From: Cognatishimia sp. F0-27
Lineage (GTDB): Bacteria; Pseudomonadota; Alphaproteobacteria; Rhodobacterales; Rhodobacteraceae
Assembly: GCF_020667845.1 (NCBI RefSeq)
Contig: NZ_JAFMPQ010000040.1
Span: 1-44,512 of the forward strand
Direction of reading: 5' to 3'
Length of the DNA stretch: 44,512 bases
Shown: one piece after another, positions 35,265-43,390 of the stretch
Position numbering within the stretch: position 1 is the first letter of the stretch
Layout: the number at the start of each line of letters is the position of its first letter
Translations under genes and position numbers: made by a program
The notes under the pieces: model-generated
What the model saw: only the letters and a program-made list of their open reading frames with translations
Told to the model about the DNA's origin: nothing
Database searches by the model: none

Positions 35265-36317
35265 TTAATCGACTGCGGCTGCGCCCGATGTGTCGATCGC
35301 CGCGGTCACATTCGCGATCAGTTCAGGCGTCGCGCTCATGATTTCGGCCATGATGGCTTCGATTTCGGGGCCTGGGGCGTAGTCGATCTCCGCTGAGCGC
35401 TGCTCGGCCGCCGCAAGGAAGGCCGGATCTTCGATCATCGCCGCGAACGCTGCCTGCAAACCCTCGACAATCGCGTCATCCGTATCGGGATGCACCATCA
35501 TCGAGCGCCCGATCGGAGCGGAAGCCCCGAGGAATCGCAGGACGGCCTGGTTGTCGGGATTGTCCGTCAGCTCCTGCATCAAAGGCACATCGGGGATCCC
35601 GGGATGACGCTCAAGGCCGGTCTGAACCACAATCGTCAGCGCACCGTCGCCAAGATCGGCGGGGTCGGAGACAAAAGATGCGTAGTTCTGCGAGAACATG
35701 TCGGCTTCCGCACGCAACGTCGCCAGCGTGGTGGCCTGAGATCCGTCATAGCCGCAGATCAGACGGAAATTGAAGTCAGCCATGTTCATCAAGGCTGCCG
35801 CTTGTTGCGCAGCGCGCGCATTGCGCCCGGTGCAGGCCACGATAATCTCCTGGCCGCGCATTTCTTCCGCGGTCGTGGCGAGTTCGGAGCGCACCGCGAA
35901 GCCGACATTGGCCGTTGCGAAACGGCCGATATAGCGGAACTCGGAAGCGTCCCAGCTGGCCGCATCGGGACGCAGGAACTGAATGTGACCAAGGCTGTCC
36001 GGAAGAATCGCAACCGTCAGGCCGTCCGGGTCTGAGGTATTGATGAAGGCGGCCGCTGCGGAGCGCCCACCGCCACCGGGCTGATGCTGCACGATGACAT
36101 CCGGGTTGCCGGGAATGTGTGCGCCCATGAATTCTGCCGCAAGCTGTGCGTAGAGATCATAGGATCCGCCGGGTGGATGCCCGATCAGAATCGTGAGGGT
36201 CTGGCCCTCATATGTCTCTTCCATCGTCTGCGCGTTGACCGCGCTTGATCCAAACGTAACCGCAACCGAGATCGCGCCAACGGCAACTGCAGACCGAATG
36301 TATTTCGAAAATCCCAT
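35265..36317 (-). CDS. TTT transporter solute-binding protein (TctC/Bug family)
   Basis: 350 residues from the ATG at 36317, with GGGAGGAAAGC as Shine-Dalgarno. The signal peptide is AVAVGAISVAVTFGSSAVNA. The fold begins YEGQTLTILIGHPPGGSYDLYAQLAAEFMG, in which G-x-P-P-G-G-S-Y-D replaces the usual Bug binding loop, and continues with VIVQHQPGGGGRSAAAAF. It should bind a carboxylate in the periplasm and hand it to the TctAB membrane protein encoded divergently. It differs from the three cytoplasmic binding-protein-fold genes by having a real export signal. Confidence 0.9.
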   Translation of the reverse strand: MGFSKYIRSAVAVGAISVAVTFGSSAVNAQTMEETYEGQTLTILIGHPPGGSYDLYAQLAAEFMGAHIPGNPDVIVQHQPGGGGRSAAAAFINTSDPDGLTVAILPDSLGHIQFLRPDAASWDASEFRYIGRFATANVGFAVRSELATTAEEMRGQEIIVACTGRNARAAQQAAALMNMADFNFRLICGYDGSQATTLATLRAEADMFSQNYASFVSDPADLGDGALTIVVQTGLERHPGIPDVPLMQELTDNPDNQAVLRFLGASAPIGRSMMVHPDTDDAIVEGLQAAFAAMIEDPAFLAAAEQRSAEIDYAPGPEIEAIMAEIMSATPELIANVTAAIDTSGAAAVD

Positions 36318-36409
36318 GCTTTCCTCCCTGTCATGGTTCCCGCGTCCAAACGCCAGCAGGACAAGGGAATACGCCGATCTCGATCCCTCCCAAGGCATAT
36401 CAAAATCGG

Positions 36410-36438
36410 TTGAAAGTATTAATGTCATACATTATACC
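36410..36438 (+). promoter_or_regulatory. tctAB promoter with GntR-type operator in its spacer
   Basis: TTGAAA (36410-36415) and TATACC (36433-36438) are 17 nt apart, a good sigma-70 promoter for the plus-strand tctAB operon. The spacer holds ATGTCATACAT (36422-36432), an ATGT-N3-ACAT palindrome. The 12-mer TGTCATACATTA is identical to that at 26497-26508. On the minus strand TATAAT overlaps the same site (36431-36436), which suggests that tctC is controlled by the same site. Confidence 0.6.
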
Positions 36439-36509
36439 GAAGTGCAAATAGAACCGGCTCGGGCGCTGTGCGGTGCTTCGAAGTTGACGCGGGAGGAGGA
36501 GGCACGTCG

Positions 36510-38525
36510 ATGCTTGAGGCCGCTTTTGAGGCGCTTTCGATTATCTCCGACCCGTCGCGCCTGATCTTTGTCGCGCTGGGAACCGTTCTGGGCCTCATGA
36601 TCGGGGTCATCCCCGGCATTGGCGGCCTTGTTGGCCTTGCCCTGCTGTTGCCATTCACCTTCTCGATGGATCCCTACACCGCCTTGGCCTTTTTGGTCGG
36701 TGTGCAGGCTGTGACGACGACCTCGGACACGATCCCGGCCGTCTTGTTTGGTGTGCCGGGCACCACCGGCTCTGCGGCCACTGTGCTTGACGGACACCCG
36801 ATGGCCAAGAACGGTCAGGCCGGGCGCGCGTTTGGCGCGGCCTTCACGGCCTCGGTGTGCGGGGGATTGTTCGGTGCGGTGGTTCTGGCGATGTCGATCC
36901 CGCTGCTGCGCCCGTTCATCCTGTCGATCGGCACTCCTGAACTGTTGGTGATCTGCCTTCTTGGCATGACGCTCGTGGTGTCGCTGAGCCACGGTGCCTT
37001 GTTCAAGGGGCTGGTGGCCGCAGCGCTCGGCCTGTTACTCGCGACCATCGGGGACGAGGCGCAAACGGGGACGCTGCGATGGACCTTCGGGTCGTTCTAC
37101 CTCTGGGACGGGCTCAGCCTTGTGCCTGTTGCCCTTGGTCTGTTTGCCGTGCCCGAAATGATCGATCTCGGGGCCGCCAAACGCAGCATCGCGCGCGACA
37201 ACAAGAAGATTTCGGCATGGGATCAGGTGGAGGGGATGAAGGATGCCTTCCGCAACTGGTGGCTTGTGTTGCGCTGCTCCAGCATCGGGACGTTTCTGGG
37301 GTCGATCCCCGGCCTTGGCGCAAACGTCATCGACTGGATTGCCTATGGCTATGCGGCGCGCGCCGTGCCCGGTGCAAAGGACAGCTTCGGCAAGGGCGAC
37401 GTGCGGGGCGTGATCGCCTCTGAAAGCGCCAACAATGCCAAGGAGGGCGGCGCCTTGGTGCCGACCCTCGCGTTCGGGGTGCCGGGCTCGGCCTCGATGG
37501 CGATTCTTCTGGGCGCCTTCCTGATCCACGGCATCTCGCCGGGGCCCAACATGCTGGATCAGGATCTCGACATCACCTTTACGCTGATCTGGACCGTGGC
37601 CATTGCAAATATCCTTGGCGCGGGCATCTGTTTTCTGCTCGCGGGGCAGTTCGCAAAGGTTGCCGCTGTGCGTGCCGGTGTGCTGGTGCCGCTGGTGTTC
37701 GGAATCATGGTGATTGGCGCCTACCAGGGCGCGCGGGACTACGCGGACCTCATCGTGCTCATCAGCTTCGGCGCCTTGGGCTGGGCGATGAAACGGCTCA
37801 ACTGGCCGCGCGCGCCCCTGATCCTTGCCTTCGTGCTGGGGGGCTTGGTGGAGAACTACCTCTTCATCTCGCAGCTCCGCTACGGGTTTGAGTGGATGTT
37901 GCAACCGCTTCCGGCGGTCGTGCTGCTCCTCATCGCTTTCTTGTTGCTGCGTCCGCTGGTTGTGCGGTTCCTGCCCAGTTGGAACAGACAGCAAGCCAAG
38001 ACGCCGGATGCCGAAACGCCTGACGCACGCCCCCCCATGCATGCGACCCGGTCAGAATTCATTGCCGATATGGCGATGTGGGCCGGTGTCGTTGCCCTGA
38101 TGATCTTCGTCTACGTGACAGCCAGCGGCTGGGAGATGCCGGCGCGGATTCTGCCGCAGACCGTCGCCATCGGCGGCTTCATCGCGGCGGGTGGCTTTGC
38201 CGTCTTCTTTGCCATGGGCAAGATCCCCACGATGGAAGTCACCGACCATGAACCGATCAGGGCCGTTCTGGTTCAAGCCGTTTGGATGATCGCCTTGATC
38301 GTCGGCGTGCTGATCATCGGCATGGTCCCGGCCATTGCCGTGTTCGGATTTGCCTACATGCTGATTGAAGGCAAGGTGAAGCCGCTTCACGCGGTGCTGC
38401 TGATGGCGCCGTTCCTCGGCGGTATCTACTTCCTCTTCCACGAAATGCTGCACATCCCATGGCCGCGCTCCTACCTGGGCGATTGGTTGCCTGACCTGCG
38501 CCGCGCCACTGGCCGTATGATCTGA
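36510..38525 (+). CDS. Fused TctA-TctB tripartite tricarboxylate transporter permease
   Basis: 671 residues; GGGAGGAGGAGG lies 7 nt before the ATG at 36510. Residues 1-500 are TctA: LGLMIGVIPGIGGLVGLALLLPFTFSMDP, FGVPGTTGSAATVLDGHPMAKNGQAGRA, and the second repeat AFGVPGSASMAILLGAFLIHG. After a polar linker (about 500-520) a further four-helix block (about 530-660) corresponds to TctB. Normally the two are separate genes; here one chain carries both. With TctC it would import a di- or tricarboxylate by a secondary gradient. Confidence 0.9.
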   Translation: MLEAAFEALSIISDPSRLIFVALGTVLGLMIGVIPGIGGLVGLALLLPFTFSMDPYTALAFLVGVQAVTTTSDTIPAVLFGVPGTTGSAATVLDGHPMAKNGQAGRAFGAAFTASVCGGLFGAVVLAMSIPLLRPFILSIGTPELLVICLLGMTLVVSLSHGALFKGLVAAALGLLLATIGDEAQTGTLRWTFGSFYLWDGLSLVPVALGLFAVPEMIDLGAAKRSIARDNKKISAWDQVEGMKDAFRNWWLVLRCSSIGTFLGSIPGLGANVIDWIAYGYAARAVPGAKDSFGKGDVRGVIASESANNAKEGGALVPTLAFGVPGSASMAILLGAFLIHGISPGPNMLDQDLDITFTLIWTVAIANILGAGICFLLAGQFAKVAAVRAGVLVPLVFGIMVIGAYQGARDYADLIVLISFGALGWAMKRLNWPRAPLILAFVLGGLVENYLFISQLRYGFEWMLQPLPAVVLLLIAFLLLRPLVVRFLPSWNRQQAKTPDAETPDARPPMHATRSEFIADMAMWAGVVALMIFVYVTASGWEMPARILPQTVAIGGFIAAGGFAVFFAMGKIPTMEVTDHEPIRAVLVQAVWMIALIVGVLIIGMVPAIAVFGFAYMLIEGKVKPLHAVLLMAPFLGGIYFLFHEMLHIPWPRSYLGDWLPDLRRATGRMI

Positions 38526-38546
38526 CTTGAAAAGGAGCTCGCCGAA

Positions 38547-40310
38547 ATGGATGCGAACACACCGGACGGCCCCCGTGACCCGTTGCCCAACCATCAGCTT
38601 TACGGCAGCGACCTGATCGCAGAGGCGCTGCGGGATCACGGCTTTCCCTATATCTGCCTGAATCCCGGTGCGAGCTATCGCGGGCTGCACGACAGTCTCG
38701 TCAACCATCTGGGCAATAAAAACCCCGAGATCGTCACCTGCATGCACGAAGAACATGCGGTCGGCATCGCTCAGGGATATGCCAAGATCACCGATACCGC
38801 GCTGGCCGTGGCGGTTCATTCCAATGTCGGCCTGATGCATGCCTCCATGGGGATGTTCAATGCGTGGTGTGACCGCACGCCGATGCTGGTCATCGGGGCC
38901 ACGGGGCCCTTGGATGCCAGCAAACGCCGCCCGTGGATCGAGTGGATCCATACCACCGTGGATCAGGGCAGCATGGTGCGCGGCTATACCAAGTGGGACG
39001 ATCAGCCGGGCTCCCCGGAGGCTGCAGTGGACTCGATCCGTCGCGGCGTGATGTTGGCCAACACGCGGCCATCTGGCCCGGTCTATGTAAACCTGGACGT
39101 TTCCATCCAGGAGCAGGAGATCGACGAGCGCCCCGTGCTGCCGCCCCTCGATCTGGTCGCCTCCCCGGAGGATGCGGAGCCGCCCAAAGGCGCGCTGCAA
39201 CGGGCTCTGGACATACTGGAGAAGGCCGAGCGCCCGTTCATCTTCTGTGGCCGCTCGACCCGCAGCGAGGAGGGCTGGGCCGACCGTATCGCGCTTGCGG
39301 AACGCCTCGGCGCGCGCACGACAACCCATATGAAACTGCCCGCCGGCTTCCCCACGACTCACCCCGCCTTCATCGGAGAGACCGGCTGGCGACTGAAGGG
39401 CGCGGTGCTCGACGCGATCCAGAACGCCGACGCGATTCTGATGCTCGACTGGCTGGACGCAGGCAATGCGATCAAGCTGGCCTTCCCGCCGGGCACCAAG
39501 CGCCCGCCCATCATCGGCGTCTCCAATGATTTCCACATCCATCGCGGCTGGAACATGGATTACGGCGGGCTGCCCGAGGTGGACGTTTCGATCCCCACTG
39601 TCACCGAGACGACCGTGCGCGCCTTGCTGGACGGATTGGGAGGGGGAGACGCGCCCTCGCAGCCGCTGACATCATGGGACGTGCCGGACATCCCCGACCG
39701 GGGTGAGATCGGTCTGATGGATCTGGCGCGCGCGTTCCACAAGGCCAGTGCGGGCCGCGAGATCTCCATTACCGGCCGCCCGCTTGGCTGGCCGCAAAAC
39801 GCCAATGAAATCACCCACCCTCTGGGCTTTCTCGGCCACACGGGTGGCGGTGGCCTCGGGGCAGGCCCCGCGATTGCGGTGGGTGCTGCCCTCGGGTTGC
39901 GCGAGATAGGCTCAGACCGCCGCGCCGTCGCGATCCTTGGCGATGGCGATTATACCATGGGGCTAACGTCGATCTGGAATGCCGCGACGCTCAAGCTGCC
40001 GGTTCTGTTCCTGATCGCCAACAACCATTCCTATTACAACGACGAGGATCACCAGATCAAAGTCGCACGCAAGCGGGGCAGGGCGGAGGAAAACGCCCCC
40101 ATCGGTCAGCGGATGCAGGGGCCGGAGCCGGATCTGGCGGGCCTTGCGCGCAACCTGGGCCTCGAAGCGCCAGAGCCTGTGACGGATCTTGCCGACCTTC
40201 CCGCAGCGCTCACCCACGCGCTGGACCGGGTCGCGCAAGGGGCCGCGATCGTCCTCGATGTGCGTGTGAGGGCCGAATATATCGGCAAGGAAATGGTGGA
40301 ACTGTCATGA
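38547..40310 (+). CDS. Thiamine-diphosphate-dependent enzyme (acetolactate synthase/benzoylformate decarboxylase superfamily)
   Basis: 587 residues with an AAAAGGAG Shine-Dalgarno. The PYR domain has the cofactor-activating Glu in MHEEHAVGIAQGYAK. A central domain (about 195-340) follows. The PP domain has the ThDP-metal motif GDGDYTMG, continuing through WNAATLKLPVLFLIANNHSYYND. Enzymes of this superfamily decarboxylate or ligate 2-oxo acids. The long divergence from acetolactate synthases makes an exact name unsafe. It sits between the TTT permease and an alpha/beta hydrolase in one operon, so it probably acts on the imported compound or a 2-oxo acid derived from it. Confidence 0.85.
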   Translation: MDANTPDGPRDPLPNHQLYGSDLIAEALRDHGFPYICLNPGASYRGLHDSLVNHLGNKNPEIVTCMHEEHAVGIAQGYAKITDTALAVAVHSNVGLMHASMGMFNAWCDRTPMLVIGATGPLDASKRRPWIEWIHTTVDQGSMVRGYTKWDDQPGSPEAAVDSIRRGVMLANTRPSGPVYVNLDVSIQEQEIDERPVLPPLDLVASPEDAEPPKGALQRALDILEKAERPFIFCGRSTRSEEGWADRIALAERLGARTTTHMKLPAGFPTTHPAFIGETGWRLKGAVLDAIQNADAILMLDWLDAGNAIKLAFPPGTKRPPIIGVSNDFHIHRGWNMDYGGLPEVDVSIPTVTETTVRALLDGLGGGDAPSQPLTSWDVPDIPDRGEIGLMDLARAFHKASAGREISITGRPLGWPQNANEITHPLGFLGHTGGGGLGAGPAIAVGAALGLREIGSDRRAVAILGDGDYTMGLTSIWNAATLKLPVLFLIANNHSYYNDEDHQIKVARKRGRAEENAPIGQRMQGPEPDLAGLARNLGLEAPEPVTDLADLPAALTHALDRVAQGAAIVLDVRVRAEYIGKEMVELS

Positions 40311-41113
40311 GCAAACGATCCAGATCCGAAGCCTTTGCCACGGCGCCAGACGGGACGCGCATCCGCTACGTCACCTGGGCCAATCCCAACGCGACCCGCC
40401 GTGTTGTCCTGATCCATGCGCTTGCGAATGTCGCGGAGTTTTGGTCCGCGACGGTCGATGCTCTTGGCCCGGAATGGGAGGCATTGGCGGTCGACTGCCG
40501 GGGTCACGGTGCGTCGGGCAAGCCTGCGGGGCCGTATTCGGTTGAATTGATGGCCGACGATATCGCCGCCGTCATGGATCATGCGGGCTGGGACAGCGCG
40601 GTTGTCGCGGGCGCTTCTATGGGCGGCTGCATCGCCATGGCGGTGGCGGCGCGGCACCCGGCCCGTGTCGCAGGCCTTGGCTTGATCGACACGACCGCTT
40701 GGTATGGCGAGAACGCAGTGACAGCGTGGGAAGAGCGGGGCCAGAAGGCGGTAGACGGCGGCATGGCCGCGCTGATCGGGTTCCAAAAGACCCGATGGTT
40801 CTCGGACGCCTTCCGCGAGTCCCAGCCGGAAATCCTGCAAGACGCCATCGACACGTTCACCGCAAACGATGTGTCCGCCTATCTTGAGACGTGCCGCATG
40901 CTTGGCCGCGCCGACATGCGCGCTGCGCTCGGCTCCTTCCAGTGCCCGGTGGCGGTCATGGTGGGCGAAGAAGACTACGCCACCCCGATCGCAATGGCCG
41001 AAGCTCTTGTCGCCGCCGTTCCCGATGCCAGTCTGACGATCGTCCCCGGCGCGCGGCACCTGACCCCTTTGGAAGTGCCGGACACCGTCGCAGAGATCAT
41101 CATGTCGGTATGA
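40307..41113 (+). CDS. Alpha/beta hydrolase (PcaD/3-oxoadipate enol-lactonase-like)
   Basis: 268 residues, joined by ATGA to the ThDP enzyme. The oxyanion region is LIHALANVAEFW, the nucleophile is S104 in GASMGG, the acid lies in VGEEDYATP, and the His in GARHLTPLE. The pattern fits the enol-lactone hydrolase and C-C hydrolase group of aromatic degradation. Its C-terminus ends E-I-I-M-S-V, and this coding segment is then repeated twice downstream (41093-41197). Confidence 0.88.
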   Translation: MSKRSRSEAFATAPDGTRIRYVTWANPNATRRVVLIHALANVAEFWSATVDALGPEWEALAVDCRGHGASGKPAGPYSVELMADDIAAVMDHAGWDSAVVAGASMGGCIAMAVAARHPARVAGLGLIDTTAWYGENAVTAWEERGQKAVDGGMAALIGFQKTRWFSDAFRESQPEILQDAIDTFTANDVSAYLETCRMLGRADMRAALGSFQCPVAVMVGEEDYATPIAMAEALVAAVPDASLTIVPGARHLTPLEVPDTVAEIIMSV

Positions 41114-41197
41114 GCGAAGGCCACGCAGAGATCATCATGTCGGCATGACCGAGGGCGGCGCGGCGATCAACATATCGATATGAGCGAAGGCCGCGCG
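41093..41197 (+). repeat. 35-bp tandem repeat derived from the hydrolase 3' end
   Basis: Three imperfect units start at 41093, 41128 and 41163. Each reads like the end of the hydrolase gene (GAGATCATCATGTCGG-type) plus an ATGAGCGAAGGC-type segment. The first unit contains the true stop of the hydrolase gene. The third unit is the most diverged. Confidence 0.9.
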
Positions 41198-41233
41198 GAA
41201 GAAGAAGGGCGTTTCGACCGGCCTGACCGCTGA
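41110..41233 (+). other. Chain of three mini-ORFs linked by ATGA overlaps
   Basis: ATGA at 41110-41113 ends the hydrolase and can start MSEGHAEIIMSA. ATGA at 41145 ends that and can start MTEGGAAINISI. ATGA at 41180 ends that and can start MSEGRAEEEGRFDRPDR, which stops at 41233. The 12-codon reading frames are a direct result of the 35-bp period (39 nt minus a 4-nt overlap). Coding of a functional peptide is not shown; re-initiating ribosomes would pass along the chain towards the GMC gene. Confidence 0.5.
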
Positions 41234-41373
41234 GGAACGAAAGCGGTCTGCGGACCCCGTCGCGGATCGGACCGGAGACACAATGCGCCTTGGCGTCCAG
41301 CGCGGGCCCGGGGCGGTGCGGCGGGCGCCGGGCCCGCCCAAGATGCCTTTCCCGTCAAACGAGGCCAACCAGC

Positions 41374-43002
41374 ATGCGAAAGAACCGCTTTGACTACATC
41401 ATCGTTGGCGCTGGTTCGGCCGGATGCGTGCTTGCCAACCGATTGACCGAAGACGGCACAACCACCGTGCTCCTATTGGAGGCGGGCGGGCCGGACAACC
41501 ACCCCTACATCAAGGTCCCGCTAGGTATGGGCAAGATGCACAGCCGCAAGATGTTCGATTGGGGGTATCGCTATGAAGCCGCACCAGACTTGGGTGGCCG
41601 CGAAATCGAAGCCATGCGTGGCAAGGTGCTGGGCGGATCATCGTCGATCAATGTCATGGCCTATGTGCGCGGCAACCGCGGCGATTATGCGCGTTGGGAG
41701 CGCAACGGCGCCACGGGTTGGGGCTATGCGGACGTCTTGCCCTATTTCAAACGGAGCGAGCGTTTCGACGGCGGTGCCGACACCTGGCGGGGCGGGGAGG
41801 GCCCCCTCGGCATCGTCAGGATCTTTCCCAAGGATCCGTTATGGGAGGATTGGGAGGCTGCTGCGATATCGGCAGGCCACAAGATCCTGTCGGACCACAA
41901 CGGAGAGGAGCAACTCGGTTTCTCGCGCGCGCAATACACCATCCGCAACGGACGCCGAAGCTCTGCTGCCTCGGCTTTCCTTCACCCGGCGATGAAACGC
42001 CCCAACCTGACCGTCAAGACATCCGCGCAGGCCCACCGAATTCTCATGGACGGCACGCGGGCCGTCGGGATCCGGTATGAATGCGGCGATGAGATCCTGT
42101 CCGCCCATGCCGATCGCGAAGTCATCCTGTCGGGCGGCGTGTTCAATTCGCCGCAACTGCTCATGCTGTCGGGCATCGGTCCCGCCGACCACCTGAAGGA
42201 ATTCGGCATCAGCCCGCTGGTGGACCTGCCCGTGGGTCAAAACCTGCAGGACCACCTGGCGGTGTGGATCCTGTGGTCCCGTCCGCAGAACACCAGCCCT
42301 TTCCGCGACCTTCTCCGTGCTGACCGCATGTCGGCGGCTTTTGCGCTGGCTTATTTGTTCGGCGCGGGACCAGCCACCGTTCCGCCCAGCGGCATGGCCG
42401 CCTTTGGCAATTACAATGAGCATCTCTCTGCTCCGGAGATCCAGTTCCTGTTCCGCGCGGCACCAAAGCACCCGGAGATGTGGTTTCCGGGTATCAAGCG
42501 AAAATACGATGACGCGTTCGGGATCAGACCCGTTCTTCTCCACCCCGAGAGCCGCGGTAAAGTGCTGTTGCGCTCGACCAATCCTCGGGACCGGGTGCGC
42601 CTGATCCCCGGCTTCTTCTCCGCCCCGGGCGACATGGCTACCCTTCTGAAGGGCTACAAGGTCGCCCACGAGATCGGGATGCAACCGGCGCTGGACAAGT
42701 ATCGCGGCACGCGCATAGACCCGCTACCGGACGTCAAGTCCGACAGGGACATTGAAGCCTGGATCAGGAAGAAGGCGATCACGGCGCATCACCCGTGTGG
42801 CACTTGCCCGATGGGCACGGGGCCGAACACGGTCCTCGATCCTGACCTCAAGGTCAAAGGAACCGAAGGCCTGCGCGTCGTGGACGCCTCGGCAATGCCC
42901 GACCTGACATCGGGCAACATCAATGCACCCGTCTACATGATTGCCGAAAAAGGCGCCGACCACATCCGCGGTGCGCTCCTCCCTCCGATGCCAGAGGCCT
43001 AG
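41374..43002 (+). CDS. GMC-family FAD oxidoreductase (choline/alcohol dehydrogenase-like)
   Basis: 542 residues from the ATG at 41374 (GAGG 9 nt upstream). The FAD site is YIIVGAGSAGCVLANRL, and the GMC signature block GKVLGGSSSINVMAYVRGNRGDY follows. The C-terminus has AITAHHPCGTCPMG with the catalytic His and SGNINAPVYMIAEKGADHI with the second conserved Asn. It oxidises an alcohol or aldehyde, with electrons passed to a quinone or to oxygen. It is the last gene of the tctAB-led plus-strand run and could produce the acid that UbiD later decarboxylates. Confidence 0.92.
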   Translation: MRKNRFDYIIVGAGSAGCVLANRLTEDGTTTVLLLEAGGPDNHPYIKVPLGMGKMHSRKMFDWGYRYEAAPDLGGREIEAMRGKVLGGSSSINVMAYVRGNRGDYARWERNGATGWGYADVLPYFKRSERFDGGADTWRGGEGPLGIVRIFPKDPLWEDWEAAAISAGHKILSDHNGEEQLGFSRAQYTIRNGRRSSAASAFLHPAMKRPNLTVKTSAQAHRILMDGTRAVGIRYECGDEILSAHADREVILSGGVFNSPQLLMLSGIGPADHLKEFGISPLVDLPVGQNLQDHLAVWILWSRPQNTSPFRDLLRADRMSAAFALAYLFGAGPATVPPSGMAAFGNYNEHLSAPEIQFLFRAAPKHPEMWFPGIKRKYDDAFGIRPVLLHPESRGKVLLRSTNPRDRVRLIPGFFSAPGDMATLLKGYKVAHEIGMQPALDKYRGTRIDPLPDVKSDRDIEAWIRKKAITAHHPCGTCPMGTGPNTVLDPDLKVKGTEGLRVVDASAMPDLTSGNINAPVYMIAEKGADHIRGALLPPMPEA

Positions 43003-43390
43003 TGCGGGTCGCACATTCGGCCTTGTCTCGGGACCGACCCCGTTCGGGTCAGCCGAAGATCGAGCATCTGCGGAGGCAGCGAACACCAGCCTGCAGGACC
43101 GGGACAAGACATCTGCGCCCATGGCGCGATAGGAAAGGGGGCTTGCCCACCGCAAATCCGGGGCCGGACGCTGATCCTCGCACAGTCGGGTCTGCAGGCC
43201 GTAGCGCGGCCAGCACCGCAGCCACCAAACGACGTCGACGGTTTCACCGCGCATCAGTCTCCAGCCCCACCCGAACGCTGCCGCCCGTCCGTCTTTGATT
43301 TCGGGGGGGGCTGGACCGCCCCAATTCGTTTGCAGTATGTGTGCACTCCGGACGCGAAGGCGCTGTTTGCGCGCCATAGGAGAGCCAAAA
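43003..43390. other. Intergenic region before dusA
   Basis: About 390 nt between the GMC and dusA genes on the same strand. It marks the right end of the catabolic island. Only short inverted repeats (for example GTGCG-GGT-CGCAC at 43002-43014) are seen, with no U-tract. No gene is supported here. It should hold the dusA promoter. Confidence 0.5.

Noticed and set aside
23551-43002. Assignment of the island to HMF/furoate degradation (hmf genes: UbiD, UbiX, GMC, Mo hydroxylase)
   Set aside because: Gene families overlap, but no acyl-CoA ligase or 2-oxoglutaroyl-CoA hydrolase is present, and GalB/LigK point to a different lower pathway. Kept only as a possible relative.
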